Origin: PALSA-660 sp963726435
GTDB lineage: Bacteria; Actinomycetota; Coriobacteriia; Anaerosomatales; PALSA-660
DNA: 64,000 nucleotides
Assembly (NCBI GenBank): GCA_963726435.1
Contig: CAVSCJ010000006.1
Coordinates: 310,001 to 374,000 of the forward strand
Reading direction: 5' to 3'
The notes beneath the pieces were generated by a model. That model had not been told where the DNA came from, made no database searches, and was given only the letters and a program-made list of their open reading frames with translations. The stretch's first letter is position 1; each line of letters opens with the position of its first letter. The position numbers and the translations under genes are program-made. Shown one piece after another: positions 1 through 8,596 of this stretch.

Positions 1-679
1 CGAACGCGAGGATCGCGATGAAGAAGCCGATCCCCAGATAGAGGAAGGTGTTGTTGACTCCGGCCGTAGCCAGAAGGTTGCCGGTGAGAGGGGCGGTATA
101 GACCGACGCGAGCCCGAAGCCCGCGACGACGGTCCCGGAGATGAGCCCCTTCTTCGTGGGAGCGAACCACTTGCACGCCGCAGGAGTCGCGGCCGCGTAG
201 GCGAAACCGATTCCCGCCCCGGTCAGGACGCCGAAGCCGATCGCCAGCCACGGGAGCGCAGCGCCGACGCCGGGCAACAGGGTGGCCTTCGCAGCTGCGA
301 ACGCGGCGGACTGTGTGACGTCGAAGCTGGCCTTGACGGCGGGGTCGGTGAGCGCCTTCGTCGCGATCGGACTCAGAGCGGCGAAGACCTTGGATGCAGC
401 CTCGTCGGCCTTCGGGGCGAAGCTGGAGATGACCATGCCCGCGCCAACGAGCACGCCACCGATGGAGGCGGCGATCCTGGGCCCGATGCGGTCCTGCAGG
501 CGCCCCGCGAACACCATGGTGAGCCCGAACATCCCGAGCGCGATGGCGTACGGGGTCAGCGCCTCAGCCGCCGTCCACGCCAGCTTGCCCGTGAGCGCGC
601 TGGTGAACATGCTCCATGTGTACAGAACGCCGAGACACAGGTTGATGCCCACACCTGCGAGCACGACGATCTTGCCCAT
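1..679 (-). CDS. OFA-family MFS transporter, N-terminal part (runs off left edge)
   Basis: Inner-membrane major facilitator protein resembling the oxalate/formate antiporter (OFA) family; substrate unknown. About 226 residues are visible and the C-terminal half lies outside the window. Reading from the ATG at 679 gives MGKIVVLAGVGINLC, a first hydrophobic helix, then a GRLQDRIGPR loop of the MFS type between helices 2 and 3, and later GAGIGFAYAAATPACKWF and PTKKGLISGTVVAGFGL, both typical of OFA proteins. AAAGG lies 11 bases before this ATG. The frame is open upstream to a TGA, with GTG codons as alternative starts. A roughly 40-residue A/K/D-rich stretch between the third and fourth helices is unusual. 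The family is confident, the substrate is not. Confidence 0.8.
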   Translation of the reverse strand, partial: MGKIVVLAGVGINLCLGVLYTWSMFTSALTGKLAWTAAEALTPYAIALGMFGLTMVFAGRLQDRIGPRIAASIGGVLVGAGMVISSFAPKADEAASKVFAALSPIATKALTDPAVKASFDVTQSAAFAAAKATLLPGVGAALPWLAIGFGVLTGAGIGFAYAAATPAACKWFAPTKKGLISGTVVAGFGLASVYTAPLTGNLLATAGVNNTFLYLGIGFFIAILAF

Positions 680-892
680 GGAACCCGGTACCTTTGCCTC
701 CGCCACCTCGTCCACCACCTCTCGTCGACGTGCGATCCGGGCGTCCGCAGATATCTCCCGGTACGTGACTAGATTCTGTCCCGGTGTGCGTCAAAGCCCT
801 ACGCGGCACTCGCGTGTGGCGGCAGCGAGAAGGTGAACGGCATCATGGCAGCGGTGAACGGCGCGCGAGTACGGGCGCGCGCGGCGCGGGCG

Positions 893-1957
893 TTACGCGC
901 GCGACTCGAGGTTCGCGATCTCCTCGAAGAGCGAATCGATGATGGCGGCTTCCGGGACCTTCCGCACCGGCTCGCCCTTGGCGAAGATCAGACCCACGCC
1001 CTTGCCGCAGGCCACCCCGATGTCGGCGTCCCGGCTCTCCCCAGGCCCGTTGACGACGCATCCCATCACGGCGACCTTGATCGGAGTGCGGATCGCCGCC
1101 AGCCGCCTCGAGACCTCTTCCGCGATCGGGATCAGGTCGACCTCGCAACGGCCGCACGTCGGGCAGCTCACGAGCTCGGGCCGGATCCGCCGGATGTCGA
1201 GGGACGCCAGGATGTCCCACGCCACGCGGATCTCCTCGACCGGATCCGCCGTGAGAGAGACGCGCATCGTGTCGCCGATGCCTTCGGCGAGAAGGATCCC
1301 GCACCCTACGGCGGACTTCACGGCGCCCGAGAGCAGCGTGCCCGCTTCGGTGACTCCCAGGTGGAGCGGGTATGGGAGGAGACCTGAGAGCTTGCGGTAG
1401 GCGTCGACCGTGGCTGTCACCGAGCTCGCCTTCGCCGAGACGACGATATCGGTGAATCCCCTCGATTCGGCATGCTCGCAGAAGGCTACAGCGCTGCCCA
1501 CCAACTTGTCGGCGAGCTCCCAGTCGCGTTCTTCGAACGCGGCGGCGAGCGAACCGGCGTTGACTCCGATGCGGACGGGGATCCCCGCCTCGCCCGCGGC
1601 CTCGAGCACGGCGTCGACCCGGTCCAGCGATCCGATGTTGCCGGGGTTGATGCGCAGCTTGGCCGCGCCCCGCGCGACCGCCTCGATCGCGAGACGGTGG
1701 TCGAAGTGGATGTCGGCGACGACTGGCAGGCTCGATCCGGCGCAGATCGCTTCGAACCCCTCGAGGGCGTCAGCGCGCGGGATGGCAACGCGTACGATCT
1801 CGCATCCCGTCTCGGCCAGGCGGCCGATCTGCGCCAGGGTCGCAGCGGCGTCGCGGGTGTCGGTGTTCGTCATCGACTGGACAGCCACCGGGGCTCCGCC
1901 CCCGACGGGAACGCAGCCGACCATCACGGGACGCGTCTCGCGGCGGAGCGGGGGCAA
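893..1957 (-). CDS. ispG: 4-hydroxy-3-methylbut-2-enyl diphosphate synthase (flavodoxin)
   Basis: Penultimate step of the MEP isoprenoid pathway: reductive ring opening of methylerythritol cyclodiphosphate by a [4Fe-4S] enzyme in the cytosol. The 354-residue protein has the short bacterial architecture: an N-terminal TIM barrel (VQSMTNTDTRD near residue 30) followed by the iron-sulfur domain. Cluster ligands are visible as CPTCGRC and GCVVNGPGE, which supply three cysteines and the fourth-ligand glutamate. It lies downstream of rseP and dxr on the same strand, the usual order in actinobacteria and clostridia, so it is probably the last gene of the dxr operon. About 210 bases separate it from the transporter at 1-679. 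Confidence 0.96.
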   Translation of the reverse strand: MPPLRRETRPVMVGCVPVGGGAPVAVQSMTNTDTRDAAATLAQIGRLAETGCEIVRVAIPRADALEGFEAICAGSSLPVVADIHFDHRLAIEAVARGAAKLRINPGNIGSLDRVDAVLEAAGEAGIPVRIGVNAGSLAAAFEERDWELADKLVGSAVAFCEHAESRGFTDIVVSAKASSVTATVDAYRKLSGLLPYPLHLGVTEAGTLLSGAVKSAVGCGILLAEGIGDTMRVSLTADPVEEIRVAWDILASLDIRRIRPELVSCPTCGRCEVDLIPIAEEVSRRLAAIRTPIKVAVMGCVVNGPGESRDADIGVACGKGVGLIFAKGEPVRKVPEAAIIDSLFEEIANLESRA

Positions 1958-1999
1958 GGGTGGTCGATGCTCCTCAGCTGCCGGCGGGTTCCTTCGGGG

Positions 2000-3265
2000 C
2001 TAACCCGGGCTGACGATGTAGCGGACGATGTCAGCGTACATCAGGTAGAAGATGAGAGAGAACAGCAGGACCGCGCCCGTGGCGGAGAAGGCGAGCGAGA
2101 CCTTGCGGGGTATCGGGCGGCGCATGAGCGCTTCGACGATCTCCGAAGCGATCTTGCCCCCATCCAGAGGCGGGATGGGCAGGACGTTCATCACGCCGAG
2201 CGACAGGCTGAGCACGGCGATCAGCCACGCATAGGAGAGCGGTCCCTCAGTGACGGCGTTCGCCACCTCGTAGGATATGCCGACCACGCTGCGCGCGCCT
2301 TGCAGCGACACCGCGAACGTGGCCGGGTTGAGCAGGCGTCCTACGGCCGCGAAGACCTGCCCCGTCATCGCGAAGGATGCCTTGACAGCCTCTCCGGCCG
2401 GCATCGGCACGTCTGTCAGAGAGGCCGTGATGCCGAGCATGGCGCCGCCTCCTGGCCGGGCCGCGAGCACCGGCTGCAGGGTCAAGATCTCTCCCGCGCG
2501 GCGCACTCCTACCGTCACGCGAGTCCCGGGGTGCGAAGCCTGCAGCACTCGGGTGATCTGGCTCCAGTCGGTGACTGAGACCCCATCGATCGAAGTGATC
2601 GTGTCGCCCACATGCATCTCTGCTGCCGCAGCCGGAGAGCCGGTCGCAATGCGGGCGATGGTCGGGACCGGTGTCGGAACGCCCCACACAGTGAGCGTCA
2701 GCGTGAGGATCACGATCGCCGCGACGAGGTTGGACAAGACGCCCATGGACAGGATCGTGACCCGCTTCCACGGCCTCTGCCCCCGGTAGACGCTCGAGCG
2801 CACCCGCGCGAGCAGTTCGTCGTCGCTCTCGTTCTCGAGGCGCGTCACGATCGGCGTGACCACTTGGAGCTTGGCGGGCGACTCCGCGGCGCCGTAGTCT
2901 TCAAGGGTCGTGAGAAGCGCCGATGCGTGGTCGCGATCCACGCCGACCTCGCGAGCGAGGTCGTTCGCGTCGGTGTGTTCGCGCCCCACGACGAAGCCCA
3001 AGGCCCTCGCGAGCAGCGGGTCCTCGGCCCCCGGCTCCATGCCCGCGATACGGACGTATCCGCCCAGCGGGATCATGGTGATGCCGTATCGCACCCCGCT
3101 GCGCTTCGATCTCCAGGTGAGCGCGGGGCCGGGAAGCCCTAGCATGAACTCGTGCACCTTGACCCTGAAGGCCCGGGCCGCGAGGAAGTGACCGCCTTCG
3201 TGGAGCAGGATCAGTATCGAGAAGGTCACGATCCCCCAGAAGAGGGCCGCGCCGCCGGTCGGCAT
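2000..3265 (-). CDS. rseP: RIP metalloprotease RseP / site-2 protease with HTH-like insertion
   Basis: Intramembrane zinc metalloprotease that cuts anti-sigma factors and signal-peptide remnants. From the ATG at 3265 the protein has 421 residues. The HEGGH zinc site is at residues 22-26 inside the first membrane helix, a PDZ domain occupies the middle (VGDTITSIDG), and the third zinc ligand is in NVLPIPPLDGG in a C-terminal helix. Between the MIPLGGYVRIAGMEPG segment and the second helix (ILSMGVLSNL) lies an extra block of about 80 residues. Part of it reads like a winged-helix or helix-turn-helix unit (ANDLAREVGVDRDHASALL). A GTG at 3283 is an alternative start. Confidence 0.92.
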   Translation of the reverse strand: MPTGGAALFWGIVTFSILILLHEGGHFLAARAFRVKVHEFMLGLPGPALTWRSKRSGVRYGITMIPLGGYVRIAGMEPGAEDPLLARALGFVVGREHTDANDLAREVGVDRDHASALLTTLEDYGAAESPAKLQVVTPIVTRLENESDDELLARVRSSVYRGQRPWKRVTILSMGVLSNLVAAIVILTLTLTVWGVPTPVPTIARIATGSPAAAAEMHVGDTITSIDGVSVTDWSQITRVLQASHPGTRVTVGVRRAGEILTLQPVLAARPGGGAMLGITASLTDVPMPAGEAVKASFAMTGQVFAAVGRLLNPATFAVSLQGARSVVGISYEVANAVTEGPLSYAWLIAVLSLSLGVMNVLPIPPLDGGKIASEIVEALMRRPIPRKVSLAFSATGAVLLFSLIFYLMYADIVRYIVSPG

Positions 3266-3388
3266 GGTGGCGATGGGAGTCACGGGTCGCTGTCGTTCCT
3301 CTCCGGGTCGGCTGGTCGCGGCCGGACGCACAGGGTTCCGAGGTCAGCAAGGGGGCTGCCATGTCGCCGGGTCGCGCGATTCGTGAGT

Positions 3389-4546
3389 CTAGACGGCGGC
3401 GACCAGCTCCTCCGCGCGTCTCCGCGAGATCGCGTCGATCTCCTCGAGCTGCTCGAATGATTCGACGCGGCGTCGATCGTGTTCGTTCATGACGGTCTCT
3501 ACCACCGCGTCGATCCCTGTAAAACCGAGGCCACCCCTCAAGAAGGCCGCGACGGCCACCTCGTTGGCGGCGTTCATGGCCGCGGGCATCGTTCCTCCGG
3601 CGCGCCCAGCCTCCAGCGCGAGTGCCAGGCAACGGAACGTCCCGAGGTCGGGCGGCTCGAATCTGAGTTCACCGAGGGTCGTGATGTCCAGAGCAGGGAC
3701 CGGTGCGTCCCATCGGTCGGGGTACGAGAGCGCGTACTGGATCGGGACGCGCATGTCGGCGACTCCCATGTGCGCCTTGACCGAGCCGTCTGAGAATTCC
3801 ACTAGCGAGTGTACGATCGACTGTGGATGCACCGCGATCGAGATCGCGTCGTAGTCCATCGAGAACAGGTGGTGGGCTTCGATGGTCTCGAGCCCCTTGT
3901 TCATCAGCGTCGCCGAGTCGATCGTGATCTTCGGTCCCATCGTCCATCGCGGGTGGGCCAGCGCCTGGTCCACGGAGACCGATCGAAGATGCTCGCGCCT
4001 CCAGCCGCGGAACGGTCCTCCGGAGGCGGTGAGCCACAGACGCGCCACGCGCGCGGGACTCTCCCCGACCAAGCACTGGAAGATCGCGGAGTGCTCGGAG
4101 TCCACCGGGATCAGCTGACCTTCCGCCGCCAGGGGCATCAGCAGATCGCCGCCGATGACCAAGGATTCCTTGTTCGCGAGCGCCAGCCGCTTGCCCGTCT
4201 TCAGCGCGGCCTCGGAGGCTCGCAGGCCCGCGGCGCCGACCAGCGCGTTGACGACGACGTCCACGTCGTCGGACGTGGCGAGTGCCACCAGCGACTCCGC
4301 TCCGGTACGGCACGAGGCCCGGGGCGGCAGGTCCGCCGCGGCGGGCGCGTGATCGGCGTCGGCGATCGCGATCGTATGCACGCCGAGCTCCCGCGCCTGC
4401 CCCGCCAGGAGTTCGCCGCTACAGTTGGCCGCGAGCGCGACGATCTTCACGCGGTCCGGGTTCCTGGCCGCGACGTCGAGCGTCTGGCGCCCGATCGATC
4501 CGGTGGAGCCCAGGACGGCGATCCGCAGGGGTGAGCGCTCCGTCAT
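3389..4546 (-). CDS. dxr: 1-deoxy-D-xylulose-5-phosphate reductoisomerase
   Basis: Commits deoxyxylulose phosphate to the MEP isoprenoid pathway by NADPH-dependent rearrangement to methylerythritol phosphate. The 385-residue product starts MTERSPLRIAVLGSTGSIG, where GSTGSIG is the NADPH-binding loop. The metal and substrate region is visible as ANKESLV, PVDSEHSAIFQCL and LTASGGPFRGW, followed by TIDSATLMNKGLE. The ATG overlaps the TGA of cdsA by four bases, which fixes this start and suggests translational coupling. It sits between cdsA and rseP with ispG after them, a standard isoprenoid and envelope cluster. Confidence 0.97.
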   Translation of the reverse strand: MTERSPLRIAVLGSTGSIGRQTLDVAARNPDRVKIVALAANCSGELLAGQARELGVHTIAIADADHAPAAADLPPRASCRTGAESLVALATSDDVDVVVNALVGAAGLRASEAALKTGKRLALANKESLVIGGDLLMPLAAEGQLIPVDSEHSAIFQCLVGESPARVARLWLTASGGPFRGWRREHLRSVSVDQALAHPRWTMGPKITIDSATLMNKGLETIEAHHLFSMDYDAISIAVHPQSIVHSLVEFSDGSVKAHMGVADMRVPIQYALSYPDRWDAPVPALDITTLGELRFEPPDLGTFRCLALALEAGRAGGTMPAAMNAANEVAVAAFLRGGLGFTGIDAVVETVMNEHDRRRVESFEQLEEIDAISRRRAEELVAAV

Positions 4547-5451
4547 CGGGCGCCCGCGAACAGAAGCACGTAGTAGACGACGATCGACACGACGATCATC
4601 GAGTCGAATCGGTCGAGGAACCCGCCGTGGCCCGGGAGCAGGCGTCCCGAGTCCTTGACCGAGAACTCGCGCTTGATCCGCGACTCGGCGAGGTCGCCGA
4701 AGAGAGCGGCCGCGGACGCGACGGCGCCCGTGACGAGGAACACCCACAGCGGCAGAGGCGAGCCCGTCACCAGCCAGCCGATGCCCCACGCCGCCATCGT
4801 CCCGATCGCACCGGCTATGAAGCCCTCCCACGACTTCTTGGGTGAGATGTGAGGCGCCATCCGGTGCCTTCCGACGGCCGAGCCGATCAGATACGCGAAG
4901 GAGTCCATGGCCCAGACTCCCGCCAGAGTGATGATCACGAGCTCCGATCCGGAGTCGAGCGCGCGCATGAGCACCAGGTGAGCTAGCGTGAAGCCCGTGT
5001 AGACCGCGCCGAAGACGGTCACGGCCGTATCGGACGCGGTCACCTGGCGAAAGAGGATGTGCCATGTCAGGGCGGCGAGTATCAGCCCGCCCATGACTGC
5101 CGTCAGCCCGACTGACCCGAGATCCGCGCCGCTCGCGGCGCCGCCAGGGATGGCTTTCGATACGTAGAGGCCCGCAGCCAGGGGCATCGCGGCGGCGGCT
5201 ATGACGCCGAAGACCTCGTTGGGCTTGCGGTGGCCGGTGCGCATCATCGCGTAGAACTCGGCCGCGCACACGGCGGCGATCGCGGCGACGATGCCGGCCC
5301 ACAGAAGCCCGTCGCCCGCGGAGATCAGGTCCGGCCACAGGTCGCCTCCGATGAGGACGACTCCCAGGAGCAGCGCCGTGAGCGTACGTACAAGGAAGCC
5401 GCGGAGCGCGCGCGGGGCGTGGATCGCCTGCCTTATCGGAGCTTCTCTCAC
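4543..5451 (-). CDS. cdsA: phosphatidate cytidylyltransferase (CDP-diglyceride synthase)
   Basis: Integral membrane enzyme that makes CDP-diacylglycerol from phosphatidate and CTP, feeding all phospholipid synthesis. The GTG start at 5451 gives 302 residues and overlaps the uppS stop by GTGA; an in-frame extension to 5571 would only read into uppS. About eight hydrophobic segments are visible (for example TALLLGVVLIGG near the N terminus). The C-terminal CDP-alcohol signature is intact: DLAESRIKREFSVKDSGRLL followed by PGHGGFLDRFDSM. Its gene is coupled on both sides to uppS and dxr. Confidence 0.95.
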   Translation of the reverse strand: MREAPIRQAIHAPRALRGFLVRTLTALLLGVVLIGGDLWPDLISAGDGLLWAGIVAAIAAVCAAEFYAMMRTGHRKPNEVFGVIAAAAMPLAAGLYVSKAIPGGAASGADLGSVGLTAVMGGLILAALTWHILFRQVTASDTAVTVFGAVYTGFTLAHLVLMRALDSGSELVIITLAGVWAMDSFAYLIGSAVGRHRMAPHISPKKSWEGFIAGAIGTMAAWGIGWLVTGSPLPLWVFLVTGAVASAAALFGDLAESRIKREFSVKDSGRLLPGHGGFLDRFDSMIVVSIVVYYVLLFAGAR

Positions 5452-6218
5452 AGTCCCCCGAACCTCCGCTCGCGTCCTTGGTACTCGACTATGGCCTCGA
5501 GCAGGTCGTCCCGGCCGAAGTCGGGCCACAGCGTGTCCACCACGATGAGCTCGCTGTATGCGATCTGCCACAACAGGAAGTTGGACAGCCGCATCTCACC
5601 GCTCGTGCGGATCAGCATCTCGGGGTCGGGAATGCCGGAGGTATAGAGATGGGCCGCGAACGCATCCTCCACGACGTCGGCGGGCTCGATGACTCCCGCG
5701 GCCACGTCCGCGGCGATCGCGCGGGCCGCGTCGACGAGCTCGGCCCGCCCGCCGTAGTTCAGCGCAATGACCAGGTCGAGCACGTCGTTGGCGGACGTGC
5801 GGTCCATCGCGTCGCGAAAGGCCTCGGCGGTCCTCATCGGCATCTCCTCCAGCCGGCCGATGACCCGGACGCGGACCCGTTCCTTCATCAGGTCCGACAT
5901 CTTCGCGTTCAGCACCTCCACGAAGAGCCCCATCAGTGCCTTCACCTCGTCCTGGGGGCGGGACCAGTTCTCGGTGGAGAACGAGTAGAGCGTCAGGTAG
6001 CGGACGCCGCACTCGATGGCAGCTGAGATCACCTCTTCGATCGCTTGCGCTCCCGCGCGATGTCCGGATATCCGCGGCAGGCCTCGCTTCTCCGCCCATC
6101 GGCCGTTGCCGTCCATGATGATAGCGACGTGGGCCGGGACGTGAGCCTTGTCCAGGCGCGCGAGAAGATCCCGGCCGCGCGGGGAGTCGAAGAAAGCGGT
6201 GGGCTTCGGTTTCGGCAT
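5448..6218 (-). CDS. uppS: isoprenyl transferase / undecaprenyl diphosphate synthase
   Basis: cis-Prenyltransferase that elongates farnesyl diphosphate to the C50-C55 lipid carrier for cell-wall synthesis. The 256-residue protein carries the substrate diphosphate-binding motif IIMDGNGRWAEKRG near residue 35, the YLTLYSFSTENW motif, and the C-terminal PDPEMLIRTSGEMRLSNFLL block conserved in the family. Length is normal. It lies between frr and cdsA; a 9-base gap separates it from frr, while its stop codon overlaps the cdsA start. Confidence 0.96.
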   Translation of the reverse strand: MPKPKPTAFFDSPRGRDLLARLDKAHVPAHVAIIMDGNGRWAEKRGLPRISGHRAGAQAIEEVISAAIECGVRYLTLYSFSTENWSRPQDEVKALMGLFVEVLNAKMSDLMKERVRVRVIGRLEEMPMRTAEAFRDAMDRTSANDVLDLVIALNYGGRAELVDAARAIAADVAAGVIEPADVVEDAFAAHLYTSGIPDPEMLIRTSGEMRLSNFLLWQIAYSELIVVDTLWPDFGRDDLLEAIVEYQGRERRFGGL

Positions 6219-6227
6219 GCGCGGAGG

Positions 6228-6785
6228 TCAGACCTCCATGATCTCCTGTTCCTTCTTCTTGAGCAGTGCGTCGATCTCGGCCACGTACGCGTCTGTCTTC
6301 TTCTGCACCTGCTCCTCGCCACGCTTGGCCTCGTCCTGCCCGATGTCGCCCGCCTTCTCCTGCTTCTTGAAGGCGTCGTTGGCGTCCCGGCGCGCGTTGC
6401 GCACGGCCACGCGCGCTTGCTCCGCGTAGCCGTGGCACAACTTCACGAGCTCCCTGCGGCGCTCCTCGTTCAGTGCCGGGAAAGGCACCCGGATGACGGT
6501 GCCGTCGTTGCTGGGGTTCAGCCCCAGGTCGGAGGCGAGTATCGCCTTCTCAGCGGCCTTGATGAGCGACTTGTCGTAGGGCGATATGACAACGAGTTGA
6601 GGCTCGGGAGAGGAGACCGCGGCCAGCTGCAGCAGCGGAGTCGGCGCCCCGTAGTAGTCCACATGGATCTTCTCGAAGATCGCGCCGGAGGCGCGTCCCG
6701 TCCGCACAGTGGAGAACTCATGGCTGAGCGCTGCGACGGCCTTAGTCATCTTGTCCGCGGCTTGGGCTACGACCTCATCCGGCAT
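6228..6785 (-). CDS. frr: ribosome recycling factor
   Basis: Splits post-termination ribosomes together with EF-G. At 185 residues it has the normal length and full family pattern: FSTVRTGRAS near residue 25, DYYGAPTPLLQLA, and the long C-terminal helix ending in AEIDALLKKKEQEIMEV. Its ATG overlaps the TGA of pyrH by one base. The pyrH-frr-uppS-cdsA order is the classical arrangement in Gram-positive bacteria. Confidence 0.97.
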   Translation of the reverse strand: MPDEVVAQAADKMTKAVAALSHEFSTVRTGRASGAIFEKIHVDYYGAPTPLLQLAAVSSPEPQLVVISPYDKSLIKAAEKAILASDLGLNPSNDGTVIRVPFPALNEERRRELVKLCHGYAEQARVAVRNARRDANDAFKKQEKAGDIGQDEAKRGEEQVQKKTDAYVAEIDALLKKKEQEIMEV

Positions 6786-7507
6786 CAGTTGCCTCCTCTG
6801 ACGATTGTGCCGACGTGCTCGCCCGATAGGGCGCGAACGATGTTTCCGTCGTCTTGGATGTTGAAGACTATGATCGGGAGATCGTTGTCCATAGCAAGCG
6901 TGATGGCCGTGGAGTCCATGACCTTCAGCCCGCGGCGCAAGACCTCCATGTACGTGAGCTCGTCGAAACGGACGGCGTCTGGGTTGGCCCTTGGATCGTC
7001 GTCGTAGACGCCGTCAACGCGGGTCGCCTTCATGATGCAGTCGGCGTCGATCTCGAGCGCGCGCAGCGCCGCGGTCGTGTCGGTGGTGAAGTACGGGTTG
7101 CCGGTGCCGGCGGCGAATATGACGACGCGGCCCTTCTCCAGGTGACGGATCGCCCGACGGCGGATGTAGGGCTCGGCCACAGAGCGCATCTCGATGGCCG
7201 ACATGACCCGGGTGAAGACGCCGGCCTTCTCGAGCACGTCCTGGATCGCCAGAGCGTTCATGACCGTCGCGAGCATCCCGATGTAGTCGGCTTGTGCGCG
7301 GTCCATGCCCTGGGCCGAGCCGGCAATCCCTCGGAATATGTTGCCTCCGCCGACCACTATGGCGACCTCGACGCCGGCGTCGCGCACGGTTCGGATCTGA
7401 AGGGCGAGGTCTTCGATGATCGCCGGGTCGATCCCGTAGCCCGCCTCGCCCATCAGCGCCTCGCCGGACAGCTTGAGCAGGACGCGCTTGAACCGTGGTT
7501 CCGACAT
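6785..7507 (-). CDS. pyrH: uridylate kinase
   Basis: Phosphorylates UMP to UDP with ATP; a hexameric amino-acid-kinase-fold enzyme regulated in other bacteria by GTP and UTP. The 240 residues show KRVLLKLSGEAL at the N terminus, the glycine-rich VVGGGNIFRG loop, the UMP-binding AAGTGNPYFTTDTTAALRA segment, and DGVYDDDPR near the C terminus. It heads the frr-uppS-cdsA-dxr group and is separated from tsf by a hairpin at 7586-7618, so an independent promoter in this gap is possible, although I see no convincing one. Confidence 0.97.
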   Translation of the reverse strand: MSEPRFKRVLLKLSGEALMGEAGYGIDPAIIEDLALQIRTVRDAGVEVAIVVGGGNIFRGIAGSAQGMDRAQADYIGMLATVMNALAIQDVLEKAGVFTRVMSAIEMRSVAEPYIRRRAIRHLEKGRVVIFAAGTGNPYFTTDTTAALRALEIDADCIMKATRVDGVYDDDPRANPDAVRFDELTYMEVLRRGLKVMDSTAITLAMDNDLPIIVFNIQDDGNIVRALSGEHVGTIVRGGN

Positions 7508-7585
7508 CGGCTGACCCCCGTGTGTCTGCGGACGCCGCCCTCCCCGCCCTGGGGTTCGGACCGGCGCATCTTGTCCGACATTGTA

Positions 7586-7618
7586 GAACGGGGCGGTCCT
7601 CAGCGGACCGCCCCGTTC
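7586..7618 (-). terminator. intrinsic terminator-like hairpin after tsf
   Basis: A perfect 14-bp inverted repeat (GAACGGGGCGGTCC and its complement) with a 5-base loop lies between the tsf stop and the pyrH start. The following T-tract is weak, so it may be an attenuator or need Rho or Nus help. It would end rpsB-tsf transcripts. Confidence 0.75.
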
Positions 7619-7645
7619 ACCGAATCGTTGCGCGAGATGAGGGCC

Positions 7646-8527
7646 CTAGGCGTTGGCCGGCTGGCCCAAGACCAGTCGCTCGAAGCGGACGACCCGCAGC
7701 TGCTTGCCCGTGGCCTTCGAGGTCTCGGCGACCAGCTGCTGAACCGTCCTGTCGGGGTCCTTGACGAAGGGCTGCTCGACGAGGCAGACCTCCTTGTAGA
7801 ACTTCTCAAGCCGGCCCTCGGCGATCTTGACCTGGATAGCCTCGGGCTTGCCGGACGCAGCGGCCTGGGCCCTGTAGATGCTCAACTCGTGCTCGAGGGT
7901 CTCGGGTGCGACGTTCTCCCTCAGCACGCACAGAGGCTGGGAGGCGGCGATGTGCATCGCGACATCCTTGGCAAGCGTGGCTACCTCCGGGAGAGTGTGG
8001 TCGGATCCGCCGATCTCGACCATGACCCCGATGCGGCCCATGCCGTGGACGTAGTAGCTGACCATTCCATCCTCGGGCGCGTCGAAACGCACGAACCGGG
8101 TGATCACTATGTTCTCGCCGAGTTTGCCGACGACCTCGCCGAGCGCCTGCTCGACAGTTATCGAGGGGTTTCGCTTCCACTGGAGGAACAGCAGGGACTC
8201 GGCGCTCGAGGGAGCGTCGACCGCGATCTGCTCGGCGAGCGCGGAGGCGAAGGTGGTGAACTCGGCGTTGCGGGCGACGAAGTCGGTCTCGCAGTTGACC
8301 TCGACCATGGCGCCCACCGTGCCCGTGTGGTTGACCCACGCCGCGATGACACCCTCGTTGGTGGCGCGGCCGGCGCGTTTCGCAAGGTCCGCCAGGCCCT
8401 TGGTGCGCAGGACGTCGACGGCCCTGTCCATGTCGCCACCGGCCTCTTCGAGGGCCTTCTTGCAGTCCATCATTCCCGCGCCTGTGAGCTCGCGAAGCTC
8501 CTTGACCATGCTGGCGCTGATCGCCAT
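7646..8527 (-). CDS. tsf: translation elongation factor Ts
   Basis: Guanine-nucleotide exchange factor for EF-Tu. The start at ATG 8527 (MAISASMVKELRELTGAG) is preferred because AAGGAG lies 8 bases upstream; a GTG three codons earlier sits inside that Shine-Dalgarno and is unlikely. The 293-residue protein has the N-terminal UBA-like domain with TGAGMMDCKKAL, the core dimerisation region with NCETDFVARN, and a C-terminal module as in longer EF-Ts proteins. It follows rpsB directly with a 69-base gap and shares its promoter at 9607-9635. Confidence 0.96.
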   Translation of the reverse strand: MAISASMVKELRELTGAGMMDCKKALEEAGGDMDRAVDVLRTKGLADLAKRAGRATNEGVIAAWVNHTGTVGAMVEVNCETDFVARNAEFTTFASALAEQIAVDAPSSAESLLFLQWKRNPSITVEQALGEVVGKLGENIVITRFVRFDAPEDGMVSYYVHGMGRIGVMVEIGGSDHTLPEVATLAKDVAMHIAASQPLCVLRENVAPETLEHELSIYRAQAAASGKPEAIQVKIAEGRLEKFYKEVCLVEQPFVKDPDRTVQQLVAETSKATGKQLRVVRFERLVLGQPANA

Positions 8528-8596
8528 GTCTATCACTCCTTCGATGGGTGCACGCGCCGCTTCGAACGCTGCGGCGCGGGGACAGATCGGACGATA

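Noticed and set aside
282..836. Plus-strand open frame of 184 codons near the left edge
   Set aside because: It is antisense to the MFS transporter, whose minus-strand product has clear membrane helices and family motifs.
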